From the NCBI GenBank assembly GCA_019594195.1, contig JAFDTP010000001.1:1-56526 (forward strand): a stretch of DNA of 56,526 nt. Direction: 5' to 3'. Below are positions 35,734 to 44,497 of this stretch, piece by piece (position 1 is the stretch's first letter; every line of letters begins with the position of its first letter). Below the pieces are notes generated by a model. The model saw nothing but the letters and a program-made list of their open reading frames with translations. It made no database searches and was not told where the DNA came from. Made by a program: the position numbers and the translations under genes. Source of the DNA: Thermoplasmata archaeon. Its GTDB lineage: Archaea > Thermoplasmatota > Thermoplasmata > Halarchaeoplasmatales > Halarchaeoplasmataceae.

Positions 35734-37536
35734 ATGGGAGAAGGATATCCACTTGAAGAGTTAGCTAGTCTGCCAGAATTTTATCACCCTATCGCGTCTC
35801 CTGATGGGGAAAAAGTTGCCTTTTACTGGGACATGTCCGGAAGAAATGAATTACATGTGATGGATCTCAAAAGCGGTGAGATAGAACAGTTGAGTGAGGG
35901 AGAAGTTCCAAAAAATGCGCGCTGGTTCATAATGTGGGGCAGTGACAGCGAAAAGATATACTTCCATAAGGACGAGGCTGGAAATGAACAGAACGATATC
36001 TATTCTATGGATTTAGACGGAAATGTTGAAAGTGTTGTTACCGCGGACGGACAGTGCATCATTCAAGATATGAGTGATGATGGTAGATATCTGTTATTCA
36101 CCAGCGATATGGGTGAGCAGATGAATCTCTATAAATACGATCTGAAAGAAGATTCCACTGAAAAACTTACTGAATATGAGCAGCCGGTGATGAGCGCTTT
36201 TTTCGGTCCTGACGATGAATACATAGCTTACTCGGCAAACGAATCTGAAAATCTCGAGAATCAGGACGTTTATGTATGCAAATCTGACGGCGGCGAGAAG
36301 AAAAAATTGGACATAAGTGAAGATGGTTTCGAGACATCGATCGGAGATTGGTCCTCGGATGGTAGTTCTCTACTCATCAGCGACAATTCGACTGATATGG
36401 TGAGAACCGGCATATATGATCTAGAAGAGGAAAGCGTTGAATGGTTCGGCTCTAACGAACATGAAGAAAGAGCTGTTTCCTTCCTACCCGATAAAGATGA
36501 TTTCGTCTCACTAAGGATAAAAGAGGCGGGCTGGATACCTGTTAAAAATAGATCTGATGGATCGATGAAAGAGTTGGAATTGGATGAAGGAGTATGTTCC
36601 TTCCCACAGGGCGGAAATGGAGGGCTTTTCATCTCAGATACCGAGATAATACTCCCCTACACAAAGCCTGATGAAAGGAAAGAACTCTACAGGTATGACG
36701 TGGAAAATGACGAATATGAGGTTATACTGGAAGCTGAGTATGGAGACATAGACCCAGATAGTTTCGTAGACGCTGATTACGTCACATACGAATCCGTTGA
36801 TGGCCTAGAGATAGGAGCGCTCCTTTACGATTCAGGAGAAAGACCTTCTCCAGCGGTAGTGATGGTACACGGTGGACCGCACTTCCAATCGACTAGAGGT
36901 TTCAATCTTTACGCGCAGTTCCTGACGAGCAGAGGATACACTGTTTTACAGCCCAACTATCGAGGTTCTATAGGAAGAGGCAGAGAATTCAAAAGGATGA
37001 TCCACATGGACTGGGGCGGAAAAGAACAGGACGATGTCGCCGAAGGCGCTAAGTGGTTGAAAGAGAAGGATTGGATCGACGCGGACAGGATCGCGGTGTT
37101 CGGCGGTTCTTACGGCGGTTATTCCGCCTACATGCAGATGGTGAAATATCCAGAACTTTGGACTACTGGGATAGCTTGGATAGGTATTACCGATCTACAC
37201 AAACTTTACGAAGAAGACATGCCTCACTTCCAGTCGATGCTGGAAGAAAACATGGGTGATCCCGAGGAGAACTACGAGTTGTGGAGAGATAGGAGTCCGA
37301 TCGAACATGTTGAAAACATGAAAAGGCCTATCCTGATGATACACGGCGTGAATGACCCTAGATGTCCCATCGAGCAGGCGAGGATCTTCAGAGACGGATT
37401 AGAAGATATGGGCTGGGAAGAAGGCGAAGACTTCGAACTCGAAGAGTTGGGTGAAGAAGGTCACGGAAGCACGGATATCAGTCAGAAGATAAGAGCGTTC
37501 AAGATACTGGAGGACTATCTAGAGCGAAGATTATGA
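35734..37536 (+). CDS. S9 family peptidase (prolyl oligopeptidase/acylaminoacyl peptidase type)
   Basis: The 600-residue protein has an N-terminal beta propeller (about 1-330, with 'MDLDGNVE' and 'DDGRYLLFTSDMG' TolB-like blades) and a C-terminal alpha/beta hydrolase domain. The catalytic Ser is in 'VFGGSYGGYSAYM', Asp in 'GVNDPRCP' and His in 'EEGHGSTD'. 'VVMVHGGPHFQS' supplies the oxyanion HGGP. It has no signal peptide, so it is probably a cytoplasmic oligopeptidase. The ATG at 35734 was preferred to a TTG at 35716; a TATA-like ATTTTATTAC lies about 35692-35701. The OYE-family gene starts 15 bases after the stop, so the two share a message. Confidence 0.93.
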   Translation: MGEGYPLEELASLPEFYHPIASPDGEKVAFYWDMSGRNELHVMDLKSGEIEQLSEGEVPKNARWFIMWGSDSEKIYFHKDEAGNEQNDIYSMDLDGNVESVVTADGQCIIQDMSDDGRYLLFTSDMGEQMNLYKYDLKEDSTEKLTEYEQPVMSAFFGPDDEYIAYSANESENLENQDVYVCKSDGGEKKKLDISEDGFETSIGDWSSDGSSLLISDNSTDMVRTGIYDLEEESVEWFGSNEHEERAVSFLPDKDDFVSLRIKEAGWIPVKNRSDGSMKELELDEGVCSFPQGGNGGLFISDTEIILPYTKPDERKELYRYDVENDEYEVILEAEYGDIDPDSFVDADYVTYESVDGLEIGALLYDSGERPSPAVVMVHGGPHFQSTRGFNLYAQFLTSRGYTVLQPNYRGSIGRGREFKRMIHMDWGGKEQDDVAEGAKWLKEKDWIDADRIAVFGGSYGGYSAYMQMVKYPELWTTGIAWIGITDLHKLYEEDMPHFQSMLEENMGDPEENYELWRDRSPIEHVENMKRPILMIHGVNDPRCPIEQARIFRDGLEDMGWEEGEDFELEELGEEGHGSTDISQKIRAFKILEDYLERRL

Positions 37537-37551
37537 AGATTAGGTGATTAT

Positions 37552-38535
37552 ATGGTCGGACTGTTCAATCCTCTAAAAATTGATTCTACAGATATCAGAA
37601 ATAGGATCGTGTTCCCACCGATGGCTACGGAAAAGTCCACTGAAGAGGGTTTCGCAACTGAAGAACTATATCAGCATTATGATGAAAGATCCGAAGTTAC
37701 AGGTCTGGTCATCGTCGAACATTCTTACGTTGATAAGCGAGGAAGATTGAGTAAGAATCAATTAGGGATCTATTCAGATGACCACTTAGATGGTTTGGAA
37801 AAGTTGGCGGACACCATCAAGTCCAGCGGTGCGGCGGCAGCTATACAAATCAATCATGCTGGAGGTAAATGCGATGAAAGCTTGATAGGAGATAGACCTC
37901 TTGTTCCCTCTAAAACCTATTTTGAAGATGGGGAAGAACTTTCGCAAGAGCAGATGGAAAACATAAAAGAAAGTTTCGTTAAAGCCGCATCAAGAGCTGA
38001 AAGGGCTGGATTCGACTTGGTTGAGGTACACGGGGCCCACGGTTTCCTATTGGGACAATTCTTATCCCCTCTCACGAATCAGAGAGACGACGGATTTGGA
38101 GGAGAAAAATTAGAGGACAGGATGCGATTTCCTTTAGATATCGTCGGTGAAGTCAAGGAGGCGTTGAATAAAACCGCCCTGATGTATAGATTAGGAGCCA
38201 CTGATATGGATGATGAAGGCTTGACTGTCGAAGAAGCGAAAAATTTTGCTCAAGAGCTCAAAAGTGAAGGCGTAGATATCATAGACGTCTCAGGCAACAT
38301 GTGCGGCTCTAGACCGGAAGAATTGGAAGGAAAGCAGGGTTACTTCATCCCTACTGCTGAAGAGATCATAGATTCCATAGATCTCCCGGTTATCGGTGTG
38401 GGAGGCATCAAAGATCCACACTATGCCGATAGGATCGTAAGAGAAGGGAGAGTCGATCTTGTTGCAGTGGGCAGAGAACAGTGGAAAGACCCGGATTGGG
38501 CGTTGAAGGCGAAAAAAGAATTGAGAGAAGACTGA
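37552..38535 (+). CDS. Old yellow enzyme family NADH:flavin oxidoreductase
   Basis: The 327-residue FMN barrel has 'NRIVFPPMATEKSTEEG', 'INHAGGKCDESL', 'AGFDLVEVHGAHGFLLGQFL' (conserved H-x2-H type active site), 'PLTNQRDDGFGG', 'YRLGATDM' and 'VIGVGGIKDP' with the phosphate-binding loop. It is a single-domain OYE without the C-terminal NAD/FeS domains of dienoyl-CoA reductase, so it probably reduces activated alkenes or quinone-like compounds. GGTGATT precedes the ATG. Pairing with the S9 peptidase gives no clear pathway. Confidence 0.9.
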   Translation: MVGLFNPLKIDSTDIRNRIVFPPMATEKSTEEGFATEELYQHYDERSEVTGLVIVEHSYVDKRGRLSKNQLGIYSDDHLDGLEKLADTIKSSGAAAAIQINHAGGKCDESLIGDRPLVPSKTYFEDGEELSQEQMENIKESFVKAASRAERAGFDLVEVHGAHGFLLGQFLSPLTNQRDDGFGGEKLEDRMRFPLDIVGEVKEALNKTALMYRLGATDMDDEGLTVEEAKNFAQELKSEGVDIIDVSGNMCGSRPEELEGKQGYFIPTAEEIIDSIDLPVIGVGGIKDPHYADRIVREGRVDLVAVGREQWKDPDWALKAKKELRED

Positions 38536-38592
38536 ACAAAGAATCAAAAAATCTTATATCTTTTCTCCCTTTTCATTTTTCGAGAGATAGGT

Positions 38593-39555
38593 ATGAAACG
38601 GGATAATTTAGCCGATAGATTGTTGGATGCTGTAGATGAGAAGAAGAACCCCTCAGTTGTAGGTCTAGATCCTAGGCTATGGAGGGTGCCCGATCATCTG
38701 AAGAAAAGAGCGAAGATGGAAACTGACGATCCATTTAAGGCAGCGGGAGAAGCGATATTTGAATTCAATAAAGGGATAATAGACGGCGTTCATGATATCG
38801 TTCCCGCGGTAAAGCCACAGGTCGCTTTTTACGAAAAATATGGAGTGGAAGGTATACGAGCATTCAAAAAGACCATAGAATATGCTAAGGAAAAAGGATT
38901 GATAGTTATAGAGGACGTTAAAAGGAACGACATAGGTAGTACCGCGAAGGCCTATGCTTCGGCTCATCTTGGCGAAGTGGACCTTATCGATAAAGATGCG
39001 TTATCTTTCGATGGAGATATGGTCACCGTGAATCCGTATCTCGGTTCCGACGGGATAGAACCATTCGTAGAGGTCTGTGAGGAACACGGTAAAGGGATAT
39101 TCGTGTTAGACAAGACCTCTAATCCATCTTCAAGCGAGCTACAAGACCTTACGACCGAAGACGGGAAAAAGATATATGAAGTCATGGCTGAGCTTATAGA
39201 TGAATGGGGGAAAGATCTTATCGGCGATAGAGGGTACTCTTCTGTAGGTGTGGTAGTCGGAGCCACTTATCCAGAAGAAGCAGAAACATTGAGAGATATC
39301 ATGAAGAACAATCTATTTTTGGTACCAGGATACGGCACACAAGGTGGTACCGCCGACGATGTGATACCGTGTTTCAACGATGACGGTTACGGGGCTATAG
39401 TGAACTCCTCTAGAGGGATCGATTACGCCTATGAAGATGACGAAGAGTACGACCCTGAAGAATTCGATAGGGCTTCGAGGAAAGCTGCTTTAGAGATGAA
39501 AGACGATATAATGAAATCATTGAAGAAGGGTGACAAAGTTCCCGAGGATTGGTGA
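38593..39555 (+). CDS. pyrF: Orotidine 5'-phosphate decarboxylase, type 2
   Basis: PyrF makes UMP from OMP. The 320-residue protein is of the long type 2 class: 'SVVGLDPRLWRVP', 'GIIDGVHDIVPAVKPQVAFY', the catalytic 'IEDVKRNDIGSTAKAYA' (Lys and Asp charge network), 'VNPYLGSDGIEPF', 'GVVVGATYPEEA' and 'VPGYGTQGGTADD'. Many archaea use the shorter type 1 enzyme (about 210-230 residues); the type 2 form is common in bacteria such as actinobacteria and found in some archaea, including haloarchaea. A TATA-like AATCTTATATC lies about 38552-38562. It stands as a single gene. Confidence 0.95.
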   Translation: MKRDNLADRLLDAVDEKKNPSVVGLDPRLWRVPDHLKKRAKMETDDPFKAAGEAIFEFNKGIIDGVHDIVPAVKPQVAFYEKYGVEGIRAFKKTIEYAKEKGLIVIEDVKRNDIGSTAKAYASAHLGEVDLIDKDALSFDGDMVTVNPYLGSDGIEPFVEVCEEHGKGIFVLDKTSNPSSSELQDLTTEDGKKIYEVMAELIDEWGKDLIGDRGYSSVGVVVGATYPEEAETLRDIMKNNLFLVPGYGTQGGTADDVIPCFNDDGYGAIVNSSRGIDYAYEDDEEYDPEEFDRASRKAALEMKDDIMKSLKKGDKVPEDW

Positions 39556-39639
39556 AGGGATGGACCAAAAGTCTTGATAAGAGCATACCTCCAAAACTCT
39601 TTTATCTTATAACTTCACTCAGAAAGTCCAAGTGAGAAG

Positions 39640-40977
39640 ATGGGTCCGAAAGATGACGAAAAAGAAACAGATGGACTTGGGAAAGAAGGTTTCGTAGAGA
39701 TAGAAGAGATACTCGAAGGCGTACACACAGGAAAAGAGATCAAGATACGTGGATGGGTACACAGAACAAGAGATATCGGGAATATGGCTTTCTTGAATAT
39801 CAGAGACCCTAGCGGAGTCGTACAGGCGACCTTTGCAAAGGACGAGTTCGACGAAGATAAATTCGAAGATATAAAGGACCTTTTGGTTGAATCCTCTTTG
39901 AAGGTGAAAGGGAAAGTTAAAGAAGATGAAAGGGCTCCAGGCGGTTATGAGATAGCGGCTGTTGATGCTGAGATAGTCCATGCGTCAGATGACTTTCCGA
40001 TACATGAAGACCAGAGTGTCGAACATCTTTTGGATAACAGACATCTATGGCTGAGATCTACGAAGATGAGGGATATATTGAATGTTAGATCGACTGTTTT
40101 CAACGCCATCCATGAGTTCTTCAGGAGTGAAGGTTATGAGGAATTTCAATCTCCTATACTCACACCTTTAGCCTGCGAAGGTGGTTCAACACTGTTCCCT
40201 GTAGAATATTTCGACGACCAGGTATATCTCACCCAGAGCTGGCAGTTGTATGCTGAAGCGGGCATTTTCGGGATGGGGAACATCTATACGATCGCACCCA
40301 GCTTCAGAGCAGAAAAGTCAAGAACACCTCGACATCTCACTGAGTACTGGCACGCCGAAGTCGAAGGGCTTTGGCTCGATTTAGATGACCTTATAAAACT
40401 TGGAGAAGGTTTGATCACACATATAGTTAGTGAAGTTCTTGAGAAGAATAGAGACGAGCTGGAAAATTTAGACGCTGATATCGAGTATCTGGAAGATCTT
40501 GAGGCTCCGCTTCCTGTAATCACCTATGATGAAGCAGTTTCACAGCTAAAAGATGCCGGTATGGATGTTGAATACGGTGAGGATTTTGGTGTTCCTGAAG
40601 AGAAAAAACTGACTTCATTCTACGATAAGCCTGTTTTCGTGACACATTATCCTAAAGAGATAAAAGCTTTCTACATGAAAAGAGATGAGGATGATCCCTC
40701 AAAGGTTTTAGGTTACGATCTGATGGTACCACATGTAGGAGAGTTGATAGGAGCTAGTGTCAGAGAGATAGATATCGAATCATTGGAAAAGAGATTGGAA
40801 AAAGAAGGAGAAGATCCTTCGATATACGAGTGGTTTTTAGATACTAGAAGATACGGGAGTGTTCCACACGCCGGCTATGGTTTGGGTATTGAGAGAGTTA
40901 TAATGTGGTTATGTGATCTTGACCATATCAGGGATGCCATCCCCTTCCCAAGGACACCTAATCGATGTCGACCATAG
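39640..40977 (+). CDS. asnS: Asparaginyl-tRNA synthetase
   Basis: The enzyme charges tRNA-Asn. The 445-residue class IIb protein has an N-terminal OB anticodon-binding domain (about 30-130, 'KIRGWVHRTRDIGNMAFLN') and a catalytic core with motif 1 around 'FFRSEGYEEFQSP', motif 2 'FRAEKSRTPRHLTEYWHAEV' and motif 3 'GYGLGIERVIMWL'. 'CEGGSTLFPVEYF' marks archaeal AsnRS over AspRS. A full OB domain excludes an asparagine synthetase paralogue. A TATA-like TTTTATCTTATAAC lies about 39599-39612. The last 20 bases overlap the convergent M20 peptidase gene. Having AsnRS does not exclude an AdT pathway elsewhere. Confidence 0.93.
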   Translation: MGPKDDEKETDGLGKEGFVEIEEILEGVHTGKEIKIRGWVHRTRDIGNMAFLNIRDPSGVVQATFAKDEFDEDKFEDIKDLLVESSLKVKGKVKEDERAPGGYEIAAVDAEIVHASDDFPIHEDQSVEHLLDNRHLWLRSTKMRDILNVRSTVFNAIHEFFRSEGYEEFQSPILTPLACEGGSTLFPVEYFDDQVYLTQSWQLYAEAGIFGMGNIYTIAPSFRAEKSRTPRHLTEYWHAEVEGLWLDLDDLIKLGEGLITHIVSEVLEKNRDELENLDADIEYLEDLEAPLPVITYDEAVSQLKDAGMDVEYGEDFGVPEEKKLTSFYDKPVFVTHYPKEIKAFYMKRDEDDPSKVLGYDLMVPHVGELIGASVREIDIESLEKRLEKEGEDPSIYEWFLDTRRYGSVPHAGYGLGIERVIMWLCDLDHIRDAIPFPRTPNRCRP

Positions 40978-42016
40978 ATTTAGCATAATCAACATATATA
41001 TCGACTATATCGACCAGCTGATCCAAGTCTATATATTCGTCTGGCTGATGGGCTGAGTCCACTTTACCCGGACCAAATATCATGGTATCCTTATTTTCCT
41101 GGTAATATCTGACCATCTCTGTACCATAAGGCACATACCCGGTTTCAGCCTTAGATATCTCTATAAGCTTCTGTACTGATCCTCTATCTTTGCTAAGTTT
41201 AACTGAATCTAGATATTGTATCTCTTTTAAATCAAAATCACCATCGATCGGATCAAAAAGATATTTTTTTAAGAGGTCTTTATCAAAATGATCTGGGAAA
41301 CGCACGTCGACTTCCGCTCTACAGGAATCAGGTATGACGTTAGTCGCTTCGCCGCCCTCTATCACGTTCACACAACAGCTCATCTCATCTTTTTCAGCGG
41401 GTATGTTGTTTTTTCTAGATAGGCTGGTCAAGATGGGTAATATCTTGACTATGGCATTTTCTCCTTTTTCAGGCATGCTTGCGTGAGCGTTTTTACCTTC
41501 AGTAGTTATCTCGAACTGATAAACACCTTTTTCCTGATTGACGACCCTCATATCAGTAGGTTCGCAGACTAAAACGGCAGATGCTTCCGTAACTTCAGGT
41601 CTATCCGCCACTTCTTTCGCCCCACTCATCGTGACCTCCTCATCAGTGGTGAATATGATAGAAAAGGGCACGTTTTCTTTATACAATCGCTCTGCTGCAG
41701 CGATGATCGAAAGACAGGGTCCTTTCATGTCAAGCGTACCTCTACCGTACATCTTGTCACCGATTATCTCACCTTGTTCGTGCTCCCAGCCATCGCCAAG
41801 AGGTACTGTATCTAGGTGTCCGGAAAAACAAACACCGCCTTCTCCATTTGAGGCTATTATAACCGGTTTAAAACCGTCTTCATCGATGACTTCATATTCT
41901 AAACCGATATCATCTAATAGTCCTGTGGTGAAATCGACGATATCGTCCATCTGACCTTCACTTTCGCTGTTGATCTTTACCATCTCGCGCAGATTTTCTT
42001 CTATAAAATCTCTCAT
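40958..42016 (-). CDS. M20 family metallopeptidase (ArgE/DapE/ACY1-like)
   Basis: The 352-residue protein has the M20 motifs: 'FSGHLDTVPLGDGW' (metal His and Asp), 'YGRGTLDMKGP' (bridging Asp), 'FTTDEEVTMSGA' (catalytic Glu), 'CEPTDMR', the dimerisation lid (about 180-290) and a late 'DSAHQPDEY' with the metal His. Members hydrolyse N-acyl amino acids or succinyl-DAP, and the substrate cannot be read from sequence. The ATG at 42016 follows AGGAG at proper spacing; the ATG at 42025 touches that site and is less likely. The DUF131 membrane gene lies 18 bases upstream on the same strand. Confidence 0.9.
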   Translation of the reverse strand: MRDFIEENLREMVKINSESEGQMDDIVDFTTGLLDDIGLEYEVIDEDGFKPVIIASNGEGGVCFSGHLDTVPLGDGWEHEQGEIIGDKMYGRGTLDMKGPCLSIIAAAERLYKENVPFSIIFTTDEEVTMSGAKEVADRPEVTEASAVLVCEPTDMRVVNQEKGVYQFEITTEGKNAHASMPEKGENAIVKILPILTSLSRKNNIPAEKDEMSCCVNVIEGGEATNVIPDSCRAEVDVRFPDHFDKDLLKKYLFDPIDGDFDLKEIQYLDSVKLSKDRGSVQKLIEISKAETGYVPYGTEMVRYYQENKDTMIFGPGKVDSAHQPDEYIDLDQLVDIVDIYVDYAKSMVDID

Positions 42017-42033
42017 CACAACCATCTCCTTAT

Positions 42034-42435
42034 CTATGTCAATATCGTGGCCACATAGATCGCGGCCAATATCGAAGCGATCAGCAATCCCAGATACATC
42101 ATCTTTGTAGTTATGCTCTTATCTTTTCCGAAGACAATCGGTATTGGGCCTATAAAAATTACTCCTCCATAGCTGGATTCCTCACTTGATCTTTCGGAGC
42201 TAATAACCTCTCCTCCTTTCCATCTGACCTGCTGGAAACTGAAAAAGAAGTAAAGGAGAAAGGCTAGAAAGATCAAAAGGATTCCGCCGATAAGAAAAAT
42301 TCCAGATCCATATATCACAGGTATGAACAGCAGGATTGCTAGGCCGACCTCACCACTGAAAGCGCCGTAGATCACCAAGAATATACCGCACAAGAACACT
42401 ATAACTGGGATTGTCTTCCTTATGTCCATCATCAT
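42034..42435 (-). CDS. DUF131 family small membrane protein
   Basis: The 133-residue protein has three hydrophobic segments ahead of a loop and one after it. The motif 'GGVIFIGPIPIVFGKDK' is the signature of the archaeal DUF131/TIGR00304 family. The loop before it is variable and charged. Function is unknown. The M20 peptidase gene begins 18 bases downstream, so they are likely co-transcribed. Three Met codons in a row start the frame; the first is used here. Confidence 0.8.
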   Translation of the reverse strand: MMMDIRKTIPVIVFLCGIFLVIYGAFSGEVGLAILLFIPVIYGSGIFLIGGILLIFLAFLLYFFFSFQQVRWKGGEVISSERSSEESSYGGVIFIGPIPIVFGKDKSITTKMMYLGLLIASILAAIYVATILT

Positions 42436-42542
42436 TGTTATTGACTCACTCTTTTAATTATTTACCCAAACAATCAGCCCGATTGATGATTTATACGTAG
42501 ATGTACGAAAAGATAATTTATTCCTTTCTTCTTTTACGAAAC

Positions 42543-44153
42543 ATGGATTTCGACCCGCTTCAATACCCGTATCGGTCCAGAAGATCAGTGAATTACTCTA
42601 GAAAAGGTATGGTAGCGACTTCTCAACCTCTGGCTGCGCAGTCAGGATTGGATATCCTAAAAAAGGGTGGCAATGCCGTCGACTCGGCCGTGGCTACGGC
42701 AGCGAGTCTGACCGTTTTAGAACCCACTTCGAACGGTATCGGTGGAGACGGATTTGCGATTGTTTGGATGGATGGAGATATGCATGGACTCAACTCGAGC
42801 GGATACTCTCCGAGAGACATAGATATAGAAAAGGTGAAAGACGAAGGACACGAAGAGATGCAAAAATTCGGGTGGACTCCAGTTACAGTTCCAGGGATCC
42901 CTGGTGCCTGGGCCGAACTCTCCGAAAGGTTCGGGGAACTGCCGCTAGAAGAAGTCCTAGAGCCGGCTGTTCGATATGCAGAAGAAGGTTATCCTATATC
43001 ACCTATATTGGGTAAATATTGGAAAGCCGCATACAAATCTTACAAAAAAAATATCGGTGATGAAAAGAAATTTCAGAATTGGTTCGAGACTTTTGCACCG
43101 AACGGTAGAGCGCCAAAGATAGGTGAAATGTGGAGATCTAAGGATCATGCCGCAACCCTAAGGGAGATAGGAAGAACTGATGCAGATTCATTCTATAGAG
43201 GAAAATTGGCTGAGAATATAGCTGAGTTTTCTAAAGAAACGGGTGGATATCTAAGAGAAAGAGATCTCGCAGATTTTTCACCGGAGTGGGTCGAACCTCT
43301 GAACATAGATTACAGAGGTCACAAGGTCTGGGAACTGCCTCCAAATGGACAGGGGATGATCGCTCTGCAGGCTCTAAAAATATTGAAAGGTTTCGACTTT
43401 GAACACAAAGACTCCGTAGAAACATACCATAAACAGATAGAGGCATTGAAATTAGCCTTTTCAGATGGTAAAGAAGTGATAACAGACCCTGATCATATGG
43501 AAATCGATCCCGATGAGATGCTTTCCGAAGATTACGCCGAAGAAAGGAGAACAGAGATCGAGGATGAAGCTCTAGAACCTGAGCCCGGTAGAATCGCCGA
43601 CGGCGGAACAGTATACCTGTCTACAGCCGATGAAGATGGTAACATGGTCTCATACATACAGAGCAATTACATGGGATTCGGATCCGGTTTAGTGGTTCCT
43701 GACACCGGTATAGCACTGCAGAACAGAGGGAATACCTTTTCACTAGATAATAAAGAAGCTAATTGTTTAGAGCCTAATAAGAGGACTTATCATACTATAA
43801 TACCAGGATTTCTTACGAAGCAAGGTGAAGCAGTGGGACCTTTCGGTGTTATGGGGGGTTACATGCAGCCTCAGGGCCATATCCAGGTTATCATGAATAC
43901 ATTGGACTTTGATCTGAATCCACAGGCCGCCTTAGACGCACCTAGATGGAGATGGGACGAAGATAAAAAAGTGTTCCTGGAGAAAAAATTTCCACACCAT
44001 ATAGGCAAGGCATTATCTAGAAAAGGGCATGATATAGAATATTCTCTACATTCTGGAAGTTATGGACGGGGACAGATAATCTGGAAACTAGATGATGGTG
44101 TATATGCTGGAGGCACCGAACCAAGGACAGACGGACATATTGCCACATGGTAA
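42543..44153 (+). CDS. Gamma-glutamyltransferase family protein
   Basis: GGT-family proteins cleave gamma-glutamyl compounds after self-cleavage at a Thr. The 536-residue protein has 'GMVATSQPLAAQSGLDILKK', 'GNAVDSAVATAASLTVLEP', 'NGIGGDGFAIVWMDG', the processing-site Thr in 'DGGTVYLSTADEDGNMVS' and 'MGFGSGLVVPDTGIALQNRG'. It has no signal peptide, unlike bacterial GGT, so it is probably cytoplasmic and may act on other amides, as many archaeal relatives lack glutathione. The ATG at 42543 is used instead of the ATG at 42501, whose 14 extra codons read like leader. A TATA-like TTTATACG lies at about 42489-42496. Confidence 0.9.
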   Translation: MDFDPLQYPYRSRRSVNYSRKGMVATSQPLAAQSGLDILKKGGNAVDSAVATAASLTVLEPTSNGIGGDGFAIVWMDGDMHGLNSSGYSPRDIDIEKVKDEGHEEMQKFGWTPVTVPGIPGAWAELSERFGELPLEEVLEPAVRYAEEGYPISPILGKYWKAAYKSYKKNIGDEKKFQNWFETFAPNGRAPKIGEMWRSKDHAATLREIGRTDADSFYRGKLAENIAEFSKETGGYLRERDLADFSPEWVEPLNIDYRGHKVWELPPNGQGMIALQALKILKGFDFEHKDSVETYHKQIEALKLAFSDGKEVITDPDHMEIDPDEMLSEDYAEERRTEIEDEALEPEPGRIADGGTVYLSTADEDGNMVSYIQSNYMGFGSGLVVPDTGIALQNRGNTFSLDNKEANCLEPNKRTYHTIIPGFLTKQGEAVGPFGVMGGYMQPQGHIQVIMNTLDFDLNPQAALDAPRWRWDEDKKVFLEKKFPHHIGKALSRKGHDIEYSLHSGSYGRGQIIWKLDDGVYAGGTEPRTDGHIATW

Positions 44154-44202
44154 AAGGCAAAAAACAGTTATACATCTTCCTTTTTCATTTGAATCAAAAT
44201 AA

Positions 44203-44214
44203 GGGCCCATAGAT
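44203..44214 (+). repeat. 12-base copy of the tRNA-Ala 5' end
   Basis: GGGCCCATAGAT here is identical to the first 12 bases of tRNA-Ala at 44274-44285, 71 bases away in the same direction. The match then breaks (GTCAG against CAG, with one extra G or T), so it may extend slightly with an indel. It could be a remnant of a duplicated tRNA gene or of a recombination event. Confidence 0.5.
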
Positions 44215-44242
44215 GTCAGCTCAATCAAAGATTCAACCTATC

Positions 44243-44249
44243 TATACGC
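44243..44249 (+). promoter_or_regulatory. TATA-like element of tRNA-Ala
   Basis: TATACGC, from the larger string CTATCTATACGCC, lies about 28 bases before the tRNA 5' end at 44274, as expected for archaeal TBP-driven tRNA transcription. Confidence 0.4.
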
Positions 44250-44273
44250 CCTTCACTCGCAAATGCTCATTCC

Positions 44274-44373
44274 GGGCCCATAGATCAGTTGGCAGATCGC
44301 CACCTTCGCATCCGACTGATTTATCAGTCGGCGAGACAGGTGGAGGCCGCGGGTTCAAATCCCGCTGGGTCCA
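44274..44373 (+). tRNA. tRNA-Ala(CGC) with a 27-base intron
   Basis: The acceptor stem GGGCCCA pairs with TGGGTCC and includes the G3-U70 wobble that identifies tRNA-Ala. The D stem is GATC/GATC, the anticodon stem CCACC/GGTGG, the T stem GCGGG/CCCGC with loop TTCAAAT, and the discriminator base is A73. CCA is not encoded. The anticodon CGC is at 44307-44309. The intron (44311-44337) lies between positions 37 and 38. Splice geometry is a canonical bulge-helix-bulge: 3-base bulge CAT, 4-bp helix TTCG/CGAG (one wobble), 3-base bulge ACA, plus an 8-bp intron stem CCGACTGA/TCAGTCGG. The mature tRNA is 73 bases. The endonuclease gene endA is in this window at 54250-55293. Confidence 0.95.
44311..44337 (+). 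other. tRNA-Ala intron (27 bases, BHB type)
   Basis: The intron begins with T after A37 and ends with CGAGAC. Its body is the stem-loop CCGACTGA-TTTA-TCAGTCGG. Both cut sites fall after the second base of each 3-base bulge, the rule for archaeal splicing endonuclease. Confidence 0.9.
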
Positions 44374-44391
44374 CTTTTTTCAGAAAAGTGG
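44371..44391 (+). terminator. Hairpin and T run at the tRNA-Ala 3' end
   Basis: CCACTTTT (44371-44378) pairs with AAAAGTGG (44384-44391) over a 5-base loop; a six-T run lies inside. A second small hairpin (AGAATC-TTT-GATTCT, 44399-44413) follows. The T run alone would suffice as an archaeal terminator. The first stem includes the last bases of the tRNA, so it would compete with the acceptor stem. Confidence 0.5.
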
Positions 44392-44497
44392 GCAGTTAGA
44401 ATCTTTGATTCTGACGTTACCAATTTCCTCTGTAAAAACTTCCTAAAGGGAAATATTTATATCACTAATTAGCCAATAATAGTTTAGGTGATAATAA

